Shown here in pieces: positions 9,800-16,717 of a DNA stretch of 27,827 nucleotides. Numbering within the stretch: the first letter of the stretch is position 1; the number at the start of each line of letters is the position of its first letter. The notes under the pieces were generated by a model that worked only from the letters and a program-made list of their open reading frames with translations, was not told where the DNA came from and did not search any database. The stretch is from Caulobacter sp. (GTDB lineage Bacteria; Pseudomonadota; Alphaproteobacteria; Caulobacterales; Caulobacteraceae): positions 1-27,827 of the forward strand of contig JAQGIN010000107.1 of assembly GCA_028291125.1 (NCBI GenBank), read 5' to 3'. Both the position numbers and the translations under genes were made by a program.

Positions 9800-9807
9800 C
9801 CCAAATG

Positions 9808-9840
9808 AAAAAATCCCCGCGGCGAGGGGCGCCGCGGGGA
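9808..9840 (-). terminator. Intrinsic terminator of unit A
   Basis: TCCCCGCGGCG/CGCCGCGGGGA stem (9814-9824, 9830-9840) with a U6 tail on the minus-strand transcript. It could also stop rightward transcription from the DUF1223 gene, which ends at 9799. Confidence 0.8.
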
Positions 9841-9950
9841 CCTTACCGAGGGTTTGCCGGCCGAACGGGCCACGATCCCGAATGGGGCTGGGGGGCTGTT
9901 TAAATCCGAAACCGCGAGCCGCCCGATCAACCGACCTTCAGACTGTCGCC
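9808..9950 (-). ncRNA. Candidate small RNA, tandem unit A
   Basis: A minus-strand unit ending in a classic intrinsic terminator: 11-bp stem (9814-9824 with 9830-9840), loop CCCCT on the RNA, then six U (9808-9813). About 65 nt before the stem the RNA would carry AACAGCCCCCCAGCCCC, a C-rich stretch able to pair with G-rich ribosome sites. Unit B at about 10021-10175 repeats the same order of elements. The 5' end is an estimate; the motif shared by both units (GAAACGACCTTA at 9990-9979) may belong to the promoter. No good ORF is present. From memory, Rfam holds a Caulobacter small RNA family named for locus CC3664, close to acnA in C. crescentus numbering; this could be it, untested. Confidence 0.6.
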
Positions 9951-9978
9951 GACCAAGGCGGCGCGGAGGCGACCAAAC

Positions 9979-9990
9979 TAAGGTCGTTTC
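9979..9990 (-). promoter_or_regulatory. Motif shared by the two tandem units (unit A copy)
   Basis: The minus strand reads GAAACGACCTTA here and GAAAGGACCTTA at 10217-10206, upstream of unit B; 11 of 12 bases match in an otherwise diverged region. It is the best candidate for a shared promoter or regulator element, but no standard -35/-10 pair can be fitted with confidence. Confidence 0.35.
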
Positions 9991-10020
9991 GCGGCGCGAC
10001 GGCCGTTGTCCGGACAAACG

Positions 10021-10055
10021 AAAAATCCCCGCGGCCGGGGGGGCGGCCGCGGGGA
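10021..10055 (-). terminator. Intrinsic terminator of unit B
   Basis: TCCCCGCGGCCG (10026-10037) pairs with CGGCCGCGGGGA (10044-10055). The loop is CCCCCC on the RNA and U5 follows (10021-10025). Relative to unit A the stem has gained a base pair while keeping perfect pairing. Confidence 0.8.
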
Positions 10056-10175
10056 TCCTTGGGGGAGGGAAATAAACTCTGTCGGCCGACCGGACCCACG
10101 ATCAAGGAGGGGCTGGGGGGGCTGTTCAGGATCCCGAACCGCGGGGCGTCCGATCAGCCGACAGTCGGACCATGG
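10021..10175 (-). ncRNA. Candidate small RNA, tandem unit B
   Basis: The second copy of the unit described for A, about 212 bp further right at the terminator and 227 bp at the upstream motif. The RNA would contain AACAGCCCCCCCAGCCCC, the sequence GATCGTGG shared with A, another C-rich stretch CCCTCCCCC, and a terminator whose loop is six C. Conserved upstream sequence includes TGATCGG and CGCGGTT. The copies differ at many positions, so this is an old duplication, not a recent repeat. The 5' end is an estimate. A multi-copy, C-rich-loop RNA in an alphaproteobacterium suggests an mRNA-binding regulator, but no target is proposed. Confidence 0.6.
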
Positions 10176-10205
10176 CGGCGTAAGCAGGCGGCCAGAAGTC
10201 CGAAT

Positions 10206-10217
10206 TAAGGTCCTTTC
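10206..10217 (-). promoter_or_regulatory. Motif shared by the two tandem units (unit B copy)
   Basis: The minus strand reads GAAAGGACCTTA, the counterpart of GAAACGACCTTA at 9990-9979. TTGAAA overlaps its start and could serve as a -35, but the matching -10 is unclear. Confidence 0.35.
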
Positions 10218-10311
10218 AAGGCGCTCCTTGACCGTCGCGTGTCGTCGGACGGCCAGCGTGGCGCCATTGCAACGCTCGCCTTGTGGCCGATTTTCGGGTT
10301 AGATTCGGCCG

Positions 10312-10653
10312 ATGGCCTTCGACACCCGTCCCGGATCCGGTCCCCCGCTGGCCGGCGTGATCTTCTTCGAACGGCGTGAGTTCGACCGGCTCATGCGTCT
10401 GTACGGCCGCATGGTCGCGGCTGGCGAGTGGCGCGACTACGGGGTCGCCGGCCTGGCCGACAGCGCGGTGTTCTCGGTGTTCCGCCACGCCTCGGAAGAA
10501 CCGTTGTACCGCATCGAGAAGCGCCCGGCCCTGGCCCAGCGCCAGGGGGCCTGGGCGGTGATCGGCCGCGGCGGCCTGATCCTCAAGCGCGGCCACGACT
10601 TGGATCAGGTGCTGAAGCTGTTCGACAAGGGCCGGTTCAAGGTCGTGGACTGA
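10312..10653 (+). CDS. DUF2794 family protein
   Basis: A 113-residue protein matching the short alphaproteobacterial DUF2794 family: a FFERREFDRLMRLYGRMVAAGEWRDYG core, then FSVFRHASEEPLYRIEKRPALAQRQGAW and a C-terminal HDLDQVLKLFD. It is cytoplasmic, with no signal peptide, membrane segment or cysteine. Function is not established. It stands alone between the tandem RNA units and a palindromic repeat. A GATTC (CcrM-type GANTC) site lies about 10 bp before the start. No clear Shine-Dalgarno sequence is seen, so it may be leaderless or weakly translated. Confidence 0.85.
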   Translation: MAFDTRPGSGPPLAGVIFFERREFDRLMRLYGRMVAAGEWRDYGVAGLADSAVFSVFRHASEEPLYRIEKRPALAQRQGAWAVIGRGGLILKRGHDLDQVLKLFDKGRFKVVD

Positions 10654-10685
10654 GGGGGCCCTTGTCGATGAGCATCCCTCTCAGC

Positions 10686-10778
10686 CATCATCCCCGCGAA
10701 AGCGGGGACCCAGGCTTTTCTGAAGCCCCCGGCGCTCGACGATAAAACACCTGGGTCCCCGCTTTCGCGGGGATGATG
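10686..10778. repeat. Palindromic intergenic repeat, family 1 copy 1
   Basis: A perfect 29-bp inverted repeat (10686-10714 with 10750-10778) around a 35-nt centre. Each arm holds its own mini-hairpin CCCCGC-GAAA-GCGGGG, whose GAAA tetraloop is very stable. A second copy in the same orientation is at 16167-16256. It lies between the DUF2794 gene and the convergent Bax1-I gene. Confidence 0.9.
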
Positions 10779-10813
10779 AAAATTAGGATGCGGGCTGGCT
10801 CGCCCGACCTATC

Positions 10814-10849
10814 AAAAAAGAAAAAGCCCCGGCGGTGTCCCGCCGGGGC
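10814..10849 (-). terminator. Intrinsic terminator of the Bax1-I gene
   Basis: GCCCCGGCGG (10826-10835) pairs with CCGCCGGGGC (10840-10849) around loop TGTC. On the minus strand it is followed by U5, C and U6 (plus-strand A-tracts 10821-10825 and 10814-10819). It lies 26 bp past the stop codon of the leftward gene. Confidence 0.88.
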
Positions 10850-10875
10850 CTTCTTGTTCAAGCCTGGACCAGGAT

Positions 10876-11628
10876 CTAGCGGCGGCTGCCGAAGATGCTG
10901 AGCAGGAATTGGAACAGGTTGATGAAGTTCAGATACAGGTTCAGCGCGCCGTAATTGGTGGCCACGCCCATAGCCTGCTGGTCGCCGCCCATCTGGTAGT
11001 AGCTCATCTTCAGGCGTTGGGTGTCGTAGGCGATCAGGCCCGAGAAGATCAGCACGCCCAGGACGCTGATGATGAAGCTCAGGCCCGGCAGGTGGAAGAT
11101 CATCTGCACCAGCGAGGCGATCACCAGGCCGATCAGGCCCATGATTAGGAAGCTGCCGAAGCCGGTCAGGTCCTTCTTGGTGGTGTAGCCGAACAGGCTC
11201 AGCCCACCGAAGGCCGCCGCGGTGATCAGGAAGGTCGAGGCCACCGAGGTGCCGGTATAGGCCAGTAGCCAGACGCCGAGACCCGCGCCGATCGTCGAGA
11301 CAATGCCCCAATAGAGGGCCCCCGAGCTCTGGGCGGTGGGGTTCTTCATCGCGAACATCGCCACCAGCATCATGACGAGCGGGGCGAAGCGGATGATGTT
11401 GCCGGCCAGGGTGAAGCCGGCCAGGCCGCCGTCGGCGGTGGTCAGGTACAGCATGTCCCGCACCGGCGGATAAGCGCTGGTCAGGAACGCCAGGGCGGCG
11501 GACAGCAAGAGGCCGAGGGCCACCTTGTTGTAGACGCCGAGCATGAAGGCGCGCAGGCCGGCGTCAACCGACATGTCGGCGCGATCCGCCGGGATCGGGC
11601 GCGCATAGCCGCGGTTGAAGTCGCTCAT
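10876..11628 (-). CDS. Bax inhibitor-1/YccA family membrane protein
   Basis: A 250-residue inner-membrane protein with about seven hydrophobic spans after a polar N-terminus (MSDFNRGYARPIPADRADMSVDAGLRAFMLGVYNKV is the usual lead-in of this family in alphaproteobacteria). The family C-terminus is present: LIAYDTQRLKMSYY followed by NYGALNLYLNFINLFQFLLSIFG. Bacterial members form pH-sensitive calcium-leak channels or modulate membrane proteases (the YccA/FtsH link), but the role of this copy is not shown. AAGGG lies ten bases before the ATG. It is a single-gene unit with its own terminator, divergent from the aldo/keto reductase gene. Confidence 0.95.
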   Translation of the reverse strand: MSDFNRGYARPIPADRADMSVDAGLRAFMLGVYNKVALGLLLSAALAFLTSAYPPVRDMLYLTTADGGLAGFTLAGNIIRFAPLVMMLVAMFAMKNPTAQSSGALYWGIVSTIGAGLGVWLLAYTGTSVASTFLITAAAFGGLSLFGYTTKKDLTGFGSFLIMGLIGLVIASLVQMIFHLPGLSFIISVLGVLIFSGLIAYDTQRLKMSYYQMGGDQQAMGVATNYGALNLYLNFINLFQFLLSIFGSRR

Positions 11629-11808
11629 CGAGTTTAAGCCCTTTAAAGGTCACGTCCCTTGCGGACGCCTGATGAATATCGGGTCGGAGCCGGTTTGGCG
11701 CAAGGCCCCGCGCGCTGTGGGGCCTTGTTCGAGCTTGGCCGGACTGGCGCGCGGCCCTGACCTTGTGCTCTATCCCGGTCTGGCGACCACGCAGGGAAAA
11801 CAGCGCTG

Positions 11809-12861
11809 ATGGACACTTCGCAACTCGGCCGCACCGGCATCCAGGTCTCGCGCTGCTGCCTGGGCACCATGACCTGGGGCTCGCAGAATACGGAAGCCGA
11901 GGCCCACGCCCAGATGGACTACGCGCTCGAGCGTGGGATCAATTTCTGGGACACGGCCGAGATGTACGCCAGTCCGCCCAATCCCGAGACGCAAGGTTCG
12001 ACCGAGCGCCACATCGGGTCGTGGCTGGCCAAGAGCGGCAAGCGCGACCAGATCGTGTTGGCCTCCAAGGTGGCCGGCCAGGGCGCGGCCTTCGGCGGCC
12101 TGCCCTGGATGCGCAAGGACGGCGCGACCACCCGCCAGACCAGGGCCCAGATCGACGAGGCCCTCGAGGGCTCGCTGCGGCGGCTGGGGACCGACTATCT
12201 CGACCTCTACCAGCTGCACTGGCCCGACCGAGCGGTGCGCACCTTCGGCGGCATGACCTTCAAGGACTACGACCAGGCGTTCGAAAGCTTTGGCGACATC
12301 CTCGAGGCCCTCGACCGCCACGTGAAGGCGGGGACGATCCGGGCGATCGGCGTCTCCAACGAATTCCCCTGGGGGGTGATGAAGTTCCTGGCCGAAAGCG
12401 AGGCCCGCGGCCTGCCGCGCATCGCCTCGATCCAGAACGCCTATCACCTGGCCAATCGCACCTTCGAGTTCGGCCTGGCCGAGATCGCCGTGCGCGAGGA
12501 CGTCGGCTTGCTGGCCTATTCGCCGCTGGCCCAGGGCTGGCTGACCGGCAAGTACCTGGACGGGGCCGTGCCGGAGGGTTCGCGCAAGGCGCTGTACAAC
12601 CGCATGCAGCGTTACGAGGGCCCCGGGGCCGAGGCGGCGATGCGCTCCTATATCGCCCTGGCCCGCGACCACGGCCTCGACCCGGCCCAGCTGGCGTTGA
12701 AATTCTGCGACACCCGCGCCTTCGTCACCGCCACCATCATCGGCGCCACCTCGATGGCCCAGCTGAAGACCAATATCGACGCCTTCGACCTGACCTGGAC
12801 CGAGGAGCTGGAGAAGGCGGTCACGGCGCTGCACGTGCGGCAGCCCAATCCGTGCCCGTGA
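11809..12861 (+). CDS. Aldo/keto reductase (Tas-like)
   Basis: A 350-residue NADPH-dependent oxidoreductase of the AKR superfamily. The catalytic tetrad is visible: D48 (FWDTAEMY), Y53, K87 (LASKVAG) and H137 (YQLHWPD). Cofactor-side motifs GVSNEFPWG, SPLAQGWLTGKY and the late TIIGATSMAQL are present. The ASPPNPETQGSTERHIG insert and the PNPCP end resemble Tas of E. coli, the closest named relative I recognise; the substrate is unknown. AGGGA lies about 12 nt before the ATG. It appears to be a single-gene unit, followed by a palindromic repeat. Confidence 0.93.
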   Translation: MDTSQLGRTGIQVSRCCLGTMTWGSQNTEAEAHAQMDYALERGINFWDTAEMYASPPNPETQGSTERHIGSWLAKSGKRDQIVLASKVAGQGAAFGGLPWMRKDGATTRQTRAQIDEALEGSLRRLGTDYLDLYQLHWPDRAVRTFGGMTFKDYDQAFESFGDILEALDRHVKAGTIRAIGVSNEFPWGVMKFLAESEARGLPRIASIQNAYHLANRTFEFGLAEIAVREDVGLLAYSPLAQGWLTGKYLDGAVPEGSRKALYNRMQRYEGPGAEAAMRSYIALARDHGLDPAQLALKFCDTRAFVTATIIGATSMAQLKTNIDAFDLTWTEELEKAVTALHVRQPNPCP

Positions 12862-12885
12862 GCCAAGGCTGAAACCAAACAACGT

Positions 12886-12979
12886 CGTCATCCCGGAAGC
12901 GCGAAGCGCGGTCCGGGACCCAGGGCGGTGCGCACGCCCCTGGGTCCCGGCTCTTCGCTACGCTACGGCCGGGATGACG
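12886..12979. repeat. Palindromic intergenic repeat, family 2
   Basis: Outer arms CGTCATCCCGG (12886-12896) and CCGGGATGACG (12969-12979) enclose a second perfect 13-bp stem, CCGGGACCCAGGG (12913-12925) with CCCTGGGTCCCGG (12938-12950). The GGGACCCAGG core is shared with family 1, but the rest differs. It lies between the aldo/keto reductase and thpR. Confidence 0.85.
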
Positions 12980-13024
12980 AGGGTATAGTGCTAGACCTGG
13001 TTGGCAGCCTGAAGACCGACACTC

Positions 13025-13564
13025 ATGATCCGCCTGTTCACCGCCATCGCCCTCCCGCCGGAGATCGGCGAGCCCCTGATCCTCCGCCAGGCCGGCGTCG
13101 AGGGCGCGCGCTGGCGGCCGCGCGAGGCGTTCCACGTCACCTTGAAGTTCATCGGCGACGTCCAGGAGACCCAGGCCGCCGACCTCGACGAACAGCTGGC
13201 GACGATCGAGGCTCCCGCCCTCGACCTGTCGCTGGAAAGCGTCGGCCATTTCGGCGAGGGGGTCGACATCCACGCCCTGTGGGCCGGCCTGGCCGAGAAT
13301 CCCGACCTGCGCCGCCTGGCCAAGGCCAACGAGGCCGCCGCCCGCCGGGCCGAGCTGAAGCCTGAGGCGCGGCGCTACACGCCGCACGTCACCCTGGCCT
13401 ATCTGAAGCGCTCGCCCCAGGCGGAGGTCGCCGCCTGGATCCAGGCCAACAGCCTGCTGAGATCGCCGCCGTTCCGCATCGACCGCTTCGGGCTGTATTC
13501 GAGTTGGCGAACCGAGTCGGGCTCGGCCTACCGGCTGGAGCGGGACTACCCGCTGGTCGGCTAG
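13025..13564 (+). CDS. thpR: RNA 2',3'-cyclic phosphodiesterase (2'-5' RNA ligase family)
   Basis: A 179-residue 2H phosphoesterase. Both HxTx motifs are intact, H37-V-T-L and H121-V-T-L, at the spacing expected for the two-lobed fold; RLFTAIALP at the N-terminus and IDRFGLYSS near the C-terminus are typical of ThpR/LigT. These enzymes open 2',3'-cyclic phosphates on RNA in vitro and ligate tRNA halves weakly; the physiological substrate is unsettled. The ATG at 13025 gives normal length. Its TAG stop overlaps the TAG stop of the opposite-strand monooxygenase-fold gene within one CTAG. Confidence 0.93.
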   Translation: MIRLFTAIALPPEIGEPLILRQAGVEGARWRPREAFHVTLKFIGDVQETQAADLDEQLATIEAPALDLSLESVGHFGEGVDIHALWAGLAENPDLRRLAKANEAAARRAELKPEARRYTPHVTLAYLKRSPQAEVAAWIQANSLLRSPPFRIDRFGLYSSWRTESGSAYRLERDYPLVG

Positions 13565-13890
13565 GCCTCTTCGCCGAGGGACCGGAACGTCCGCACGACC
13601 TCGTACATGGCCGGCTCGAACCGGGCCAGGGCCAGGGCCTCGTCCAGAAACGGCCGCGGGCCTGGGGCTTGGCGCATCGCCTGATAGGCCTCGGCGCTGC
13701 GCCACCGCGCGTACATCGTCACCTTGGTCCCGTCGAGGCCACGGTGGAGCGTGGCGGAGACGAAGCCGGGCGCGCGATTGACCGAGCCGTCGGTGGCGCG
13801 GGTCAACAGGTCGATCAGCCGTTGCTGGTTCTCCGGCGCGACCGTGAAGACGTTGATCAGCACGACCTCGCCGCCGGGGTCTTCGCTCAT
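13561..13890 (-). CDS. Antibiotic biosynthesis monooxygenase (ABM) fold protein
   Basis: A 109-residue protein with the dimeric ferredoxin-like ABM pattern: VVLINVFTVAPENQQRLIDLLTRATD, PGFVSATLHRGLDGTKVTMYARWRSAEAYQAM and a C-terminal YEVVRTF strand. Members include quinol monooxygenases, heme-degrading IsdG-like enzymes and small detoxifying proteins; no residue here decides the substrate. The ATG at 13890 overlaps the stop of the upstream DUF2237 gene as ATGA, which sets the start and implies translational coupling. The frame stays open upstream to 14019, but that part shadows the DUF2237 gene. Confidence 0.88.
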   Translation of the reverse strand: MSEDPGGEVVLINVFTVAPENQQRLIDLLTRATDGSVNRAPGFVSATLHRGLDGTKVTMYARWRSAEAYQAMRQAPGPRPFLDEALALARFEPAMYEVVRTFRSLGEEA

Positions 13891-14267
13891 GCCGCCGCGT
13901 GGTCCTTCAGCACCCCCAGCGGCACGATGGCCAGCATCTCCTCGTGGCTGGCCTCCAGCACCACCGGCGGGGCCATGCCGGCCTCCAGGGCCTCGGTCCA
14001 GCGGCCGGCGCACAGACACCAGCGGTCGCCGGGCTTGAGGCCGGGAAAGGCGAATTCCGGGCGCGGGGTCGACAGGTCGTTGCCCATGGCCTTGGAGAAG
14101 GCCAGGAATTCGGGCGTCATCACCGCGCAGACGGTGTGCAGGCCCAGATCGTGCGGCCCGGTCTCGCAGCAGCCGTTGCGATAGAAGCCGGTCACCGGGT
14201 TGAGCGAGCAGGACTGCAGCTCTTCGCCGAGGACATTGCGGGCGCGGTCGTCATAGCGCGTGGTCAT
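13887..14267 (-). CDS. DUF2237 family protein
   Basis: A 126-residue protein matching DUF2237 almost end to end: NVLGEELQSCSLNPVTGFYRNGCCETGPHDLGLHTVCAVMT, then LSTPRPEFAFPGLKPGDRWCLCAGRW. Six cysteines (C20, C33, C34, C47, C84, C86) are conserved in style, which suggests metal or redox chemistry, but the function is unknown. It is the first gene of a two-gene minus-strand unit with the ABM protein, joined by an ATGA overlap. It is divergent from the CoA-ester lyase gene across about 125 bp, in which I see no clear promoter. Confidence 0.9.
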   Translation of the reverse strand: MTTRYDDRARNVLGEELQSCSLNPVTGFYRNGCCETGPHDLGLHTVCAVMTPEFLAFSKAMGNDLSTPRPEFAFPGLKPGDRWCLCAGRWTEALEAGMAPPVVLEASHEEMLAIVPLGVLKDHAAA

Positions 14268-14393
14268 GGGCCGATCCTAACCCGGTTTTGGCCGCCCGCG
14301 ACGGGGCGCGCGAAAAACATTGTGTCGCCGCTCGCCGCTTTTCCCGGACGCGTTCCAATGCTTAAGAAGGACGGGGCACAGGAAACCGCCGGT

Positions 14394-15266
14394 ATGACCG
14401 ATCTCGCCAGGCCGCGCCGCAGCGCGCTGTACATGCCGGCCTCCAACGCCAAGGCGGTGGACAAGGCCCGCAGCCTGGCCGCCGACGTCATCATCCTCGA
14501 TTTGGAGGACGCGGTGGCGCCGGAGATGAAGGTCGCGGCGCGCGAGGCGGCGGTCGCCGCCGTCCAGGCCGGCGGCTTCGGCGGCCGCGAGGTGGTGATC
14601 CGCGTCAACGGCCTCGACACCCCCTGGGGGGTCGACGACCTGAAGGCCGCCGCCCAGGCCGGCCCCGACGCGGTGCTGGTTCCCAAGGTCAACGCCGCCG
14701 CCGACGTCCACGCCTATGACGCCGCCCTGCACGCCGCGCCCGCCCAGACCCGGCTGTGGACGATGATCGAGACCGGAGCGGCGGTGTTCCACCTGTGGGA
14801 GATCGCCGCTTGCGCCCACGACACCCGGCTGACCGCCTGGGTGATGGGGGTCAACGACCTGGCCAAGGAGATGCGGGCCCGCCAAACCCCAGGCCGCGAG
14901 GCCTTCCTGCCGATCCTGTCGCTGGCGGTGGCGGCCGGCCGGGCCCACGGCCTGAGCCTGCTCGACGGGGTGCACAACGACATCGACGATCTCGACGCCC
15001 TGCGGGCGGTCTGCGGCCAGGGCGTCGATTTCGGCTTCGACGGCAAGACCCTGATCCATCCCAAGCACCTGGAGATCTGCAACACCGCCTTCTCGCCCAG
15101 CGCCGACGAGATCGCCTGGAGCCAGGCGGTGATCGCCGCCTTCGCCGACCCGGCCAACGCCGGCAAGGGAGCCCTGCGGGTCGAGGGCAAGATGGCCGAG
15201 CGCCTGCACCTGGCCCAGGCCGAGCGGCTGGTGGCGGTGGCCGCCGCCATCGGCGCGGCGGCCTAG
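14394..15266 (+). CDS. HpcH/HpaI (CitE-like) CoA-ester lyase
   Basis: A 290-residue TIM-barrel lyase of the CitE/malyl-CoA lyase group. Seen are RRSALYMPASNAKAVDKA at the N-terminus, LDLEDAV (36-41), RVNG (70-73, CoA/substrate Arg), MIETG with E126 and GVNDL with D155 (Mg2+ ligands), and GFDGKTLIHPKHLE near the end. Family members cleave malyl-, methylmalyl- or citramalyl-CoA to acetyl- or propionyl-CoA plus glyoxylate or pyruvate; which one applies cannot be read here. A MaoC hydratase and mdh nearby favour a malyl-/methylmalyl-CoA substrate. The ATG at 14394 has AGGA upstream; an ATG at 14358 would add 12 residues but lacks a ribosome site. Confidence 0.9.
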   Translation: MTDLARPRRSALYMPASNAKAVDKARSLAADVIILDLEDAVAPEMKVAAREAAVAAVQAGGFGGREVVIRVNGLDTPWGVDDLKAAAQAGPDAVLVPKVNAAADVHAYDAALHAAPAQTRLWTMIETGAAVFHLWEIAACAHDTRLTAWVMGVNDLAKEMRARQTPGREAFLPILSLAVAAGRAHGLSLLDGVHNDIDDLDALRAVCGQGVDFGFDGKTLIHPKHLEICNTAFSPSADEIAWSQAVIAAFADPANAGKGALRVEGKMAERLHLAQAERLVAVAAAIGAAA

Positions 15267-15276
15267 GACGATCTCG

Positions 15277-16152
15277 ATGCGCGCCCTGCTCTTGATCCTC
15301 GCCTTCGCCGCCGGCCCGGCCCTGGCCCAGCAGGCCCCGGCCCCGCCGTTGATCCCCGCTCCGGCCGCCGCGTCGGTGGCGACCCCGGCCGCCGACGCCG
15401 TCGATCCGCTCGACGCCCTGCTGGCCCCGACCGGTCCGAAGACCACCGACGAGGAGGCGGCCGAGACCGCCGCTCCCACGCCGGCGCCGCCCCCGCCGCC
15501 CCGCGTCGTCTCGACCCCGGTCGGGACCCTGCCCATCGCCCAGGCCTATGACCTGCGGATCAAGAGCTCGATCGCCGCCGCCCAGGGGCTGCAGGGCCCG
15601 CTCGACGGCGGTTGGTCGGTCATCGGTCCGGACGGCGCGCCGCTGCTGGCCCTGCAGATCGTCGACCGCGGGGCCGGCGATGGCGTGCTGGAAGGCGCCT
15701 GGCGCGACGTGCGCAAGCCAGGCGCGGTCGGCTCCACCGGCCTGATCGACAGCCTCGACCACGCCGATGACACGGTGGTCGCCATCTTCTCGCCGCCCGG
15801 GGCCCAAAACGCCCAACTGACCCTGCGGCCGCTGGGCGGCGCGCGCTGGGCCGGGACCCTGGTCGAGGGCGGGTCGAGCCTGGCCGTCACCGCCGAGCGC
15901 GAAGCCCCGCCCGCCCTGCCGGCCGGCTACGCCGCCTCGGGCCGCGGTCCGGTGATCTGGCCGTCGGCCTACGCCCCGATCCGCGCCGCGCCCCCACCCG
16001 CCGCCTGCGCCACCAAGGGCAAGAAGGGCAAGGCCCTGAAGGCCGCCAAGGCCAAGTGCGCCAAGGCGACCAAGGGCGGCAAGGCCAAGGCGATGAAGAC
16101 CAAGAAGGGCAAGGCCAAGGCGACGACCAGCCGCAAGAAGAGGCGGCGCTAG
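15277..16152 (+). CDS. Exported protein with histone H1-like basic tail, unknown function
   Basis: A 291-residue protein with a signal peptide (1-17, ALA before QQ), a Pro/Ala-rich linker to about residue 80, a globular region (about 80-240) of short beta-like segments such as LDGGWSVIGPDGAPLLALQIVDRG and GARWAGTLVEGG, and a 47-residue tail (245-291) with 18 Lys and 4 Arg, reminiscent of histone H1 or the AlgP type. I do not recognise the globular domain. It starts 10 bp after the lyase gene with AGGA 8 nt before the ATG, so it is probably cotranscribed. An exported protein with such a tail might bind acidic envelope polymers; that is inference only. Confidence 0.75.
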   Translation: MRALLLILAFAAGPALAQQAPAPPLIPAPAAASVATPAADAVDPLDALLAPTGPKTTDEEAAETAAPTPAPPPPPRVVSTPVGTLPIAQAYDLRIKSSIAAAQGLQGPLDGGWSVIGPDGAPLLALQIVDRGAGDGVLEGAWRDVRKPGAVGSTGLIDSLDHADDTVVAIFSPPGAQNAQLTLRPLGGARWAGTLVEGGSSLAVTAEREAPPALPAGYAASGRGPVIWPSAYAPIRAAPPPAACATKGKKGKALKAAKAKCAKATKGGKAKAMKTKKGKAKATTSRKKRRR

Positions 16153-16166
16153 ACTGCTTTCTACTT

Positions 16167-16256
16167 TCATCCCCGCGAAAGCGGGGACCCAGGCTTTTTC
16201 TGAAGCCCTAGACGCTCGACGATAAAACACCTGGGTCCCCGCTTTCGCGGGGATGA
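16167..16256. repeat. Palindromic intergenic repeat, family 1 copy 2
   Basis: A perfect 27-bp inverted repeat (16167-16193 with 16230-16256), identical in its arms to the copy at 10686-10778 and in the same orientation. The centres differ by one indel and about three substitutions. It lies between the exported basic-tail protein and the convergent HIT gene and may act as a bidirectional terminator. Confidence 0.9.
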
Positions 16257-16291
16257 TGGGCGAAATTGGAAATGGCGGTGAGCGGGAAGGA

Positions 16292-16717
16292 CTAGAGCCC
16301 CAACGCCCGCCGCGCGGCGTCGATCGCCGCCGCCAGGCGCTCCGGCGGGTAGGGCTTGGCCTGACCCTGCCCCCAGACCGGCCCCGGCCAGGCGGGGTCG
16401 CCGACCCGGCGGCCGACCACATGGACGTGCAGCTGCGGGGTGACATTGCCCAGCGCCCCGACATTGAGCTTGTCGACCGCCAGGCCCAGCGCCGCCCCGG
16501 CCGCCCGCGTCGCCGCGCCGGCCAGCACCGTTTCCTCGATCAGCCAGACCCGATCGGCGGCGGACAGGTCCTCCAGCTCGCGGGCGCCGGCGACGCGGGG
16601 AACCAGCACGATCCACGGATAGCGGGCGTCGGCCTGCAGGCGGGCGTGGCACAGCGGCAGGTCGCCGAGCGCCTCGGAGGTGGCCACGAAGGCCGGATCG
16701 AGGACGAACTCAGCCAC
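16292..16717 (-). CDS. HIT family protein
   Basis: A 141-residue histidine-triad protein (nucleotidyl hydrolase/transferase superfamily). The triad region reads NVTPQLHVHVVGRRVGD, so the HxHxHxx motif is Q95-L-H97-V-H99: the catalytic middle His and the last His are kept, while the first is Gln. This QLHVHV form is what I recall for an alphaproteobacterial HIT subgroup, so the gene is probably active. WPGPVWG follows as expected. Translation starts at GTG 16717, which overlaps the end of the MaoC gene by 8 nt; the two form an operon. The nucleotide substrate is unknown. Confidence 0.88.
   Translation of the reverse strand: MAEFVLDPAFVATSEALGDLPLCHARLQADARYPWIVLVPRVAGARELEDLSAADRVWLIEETVLAGAATRAAGAALGLAVDKLNVGALGNVTPQLHVHVVGRRVGDPAWPGPVWGQGQAKPYPPERLAAAIDAARRALGL

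Noticed and set aside
9796..10017. 73-codon minus-strand frame over RNA unit A
   Set aside because: It reads through the terminator stem and U-tract, is Arg/Ser/Pro-rich, and has no matching frame in the related unit B, so coding is unlikely.
9808..10217. CRISPR or simple tandem repeat
   Set aside because: Only two long, diverged units, with no short identical repeats and spacers.
10228..10256. TTGACC as the -35 of a promoter for the DUF2794 gene
   Set aside because: No acceptable -10 at 16-18 nt spacing; the sequence there is GC-rich (GGCCAG).
16292..16717. HIT protein as catalytically broken because the first triad residue is Gln
   Set aside because: The catalytic middle His and the last His are intact, and I recall QLHVHV as a regular form in alphaproteobacterial HIT proteins.
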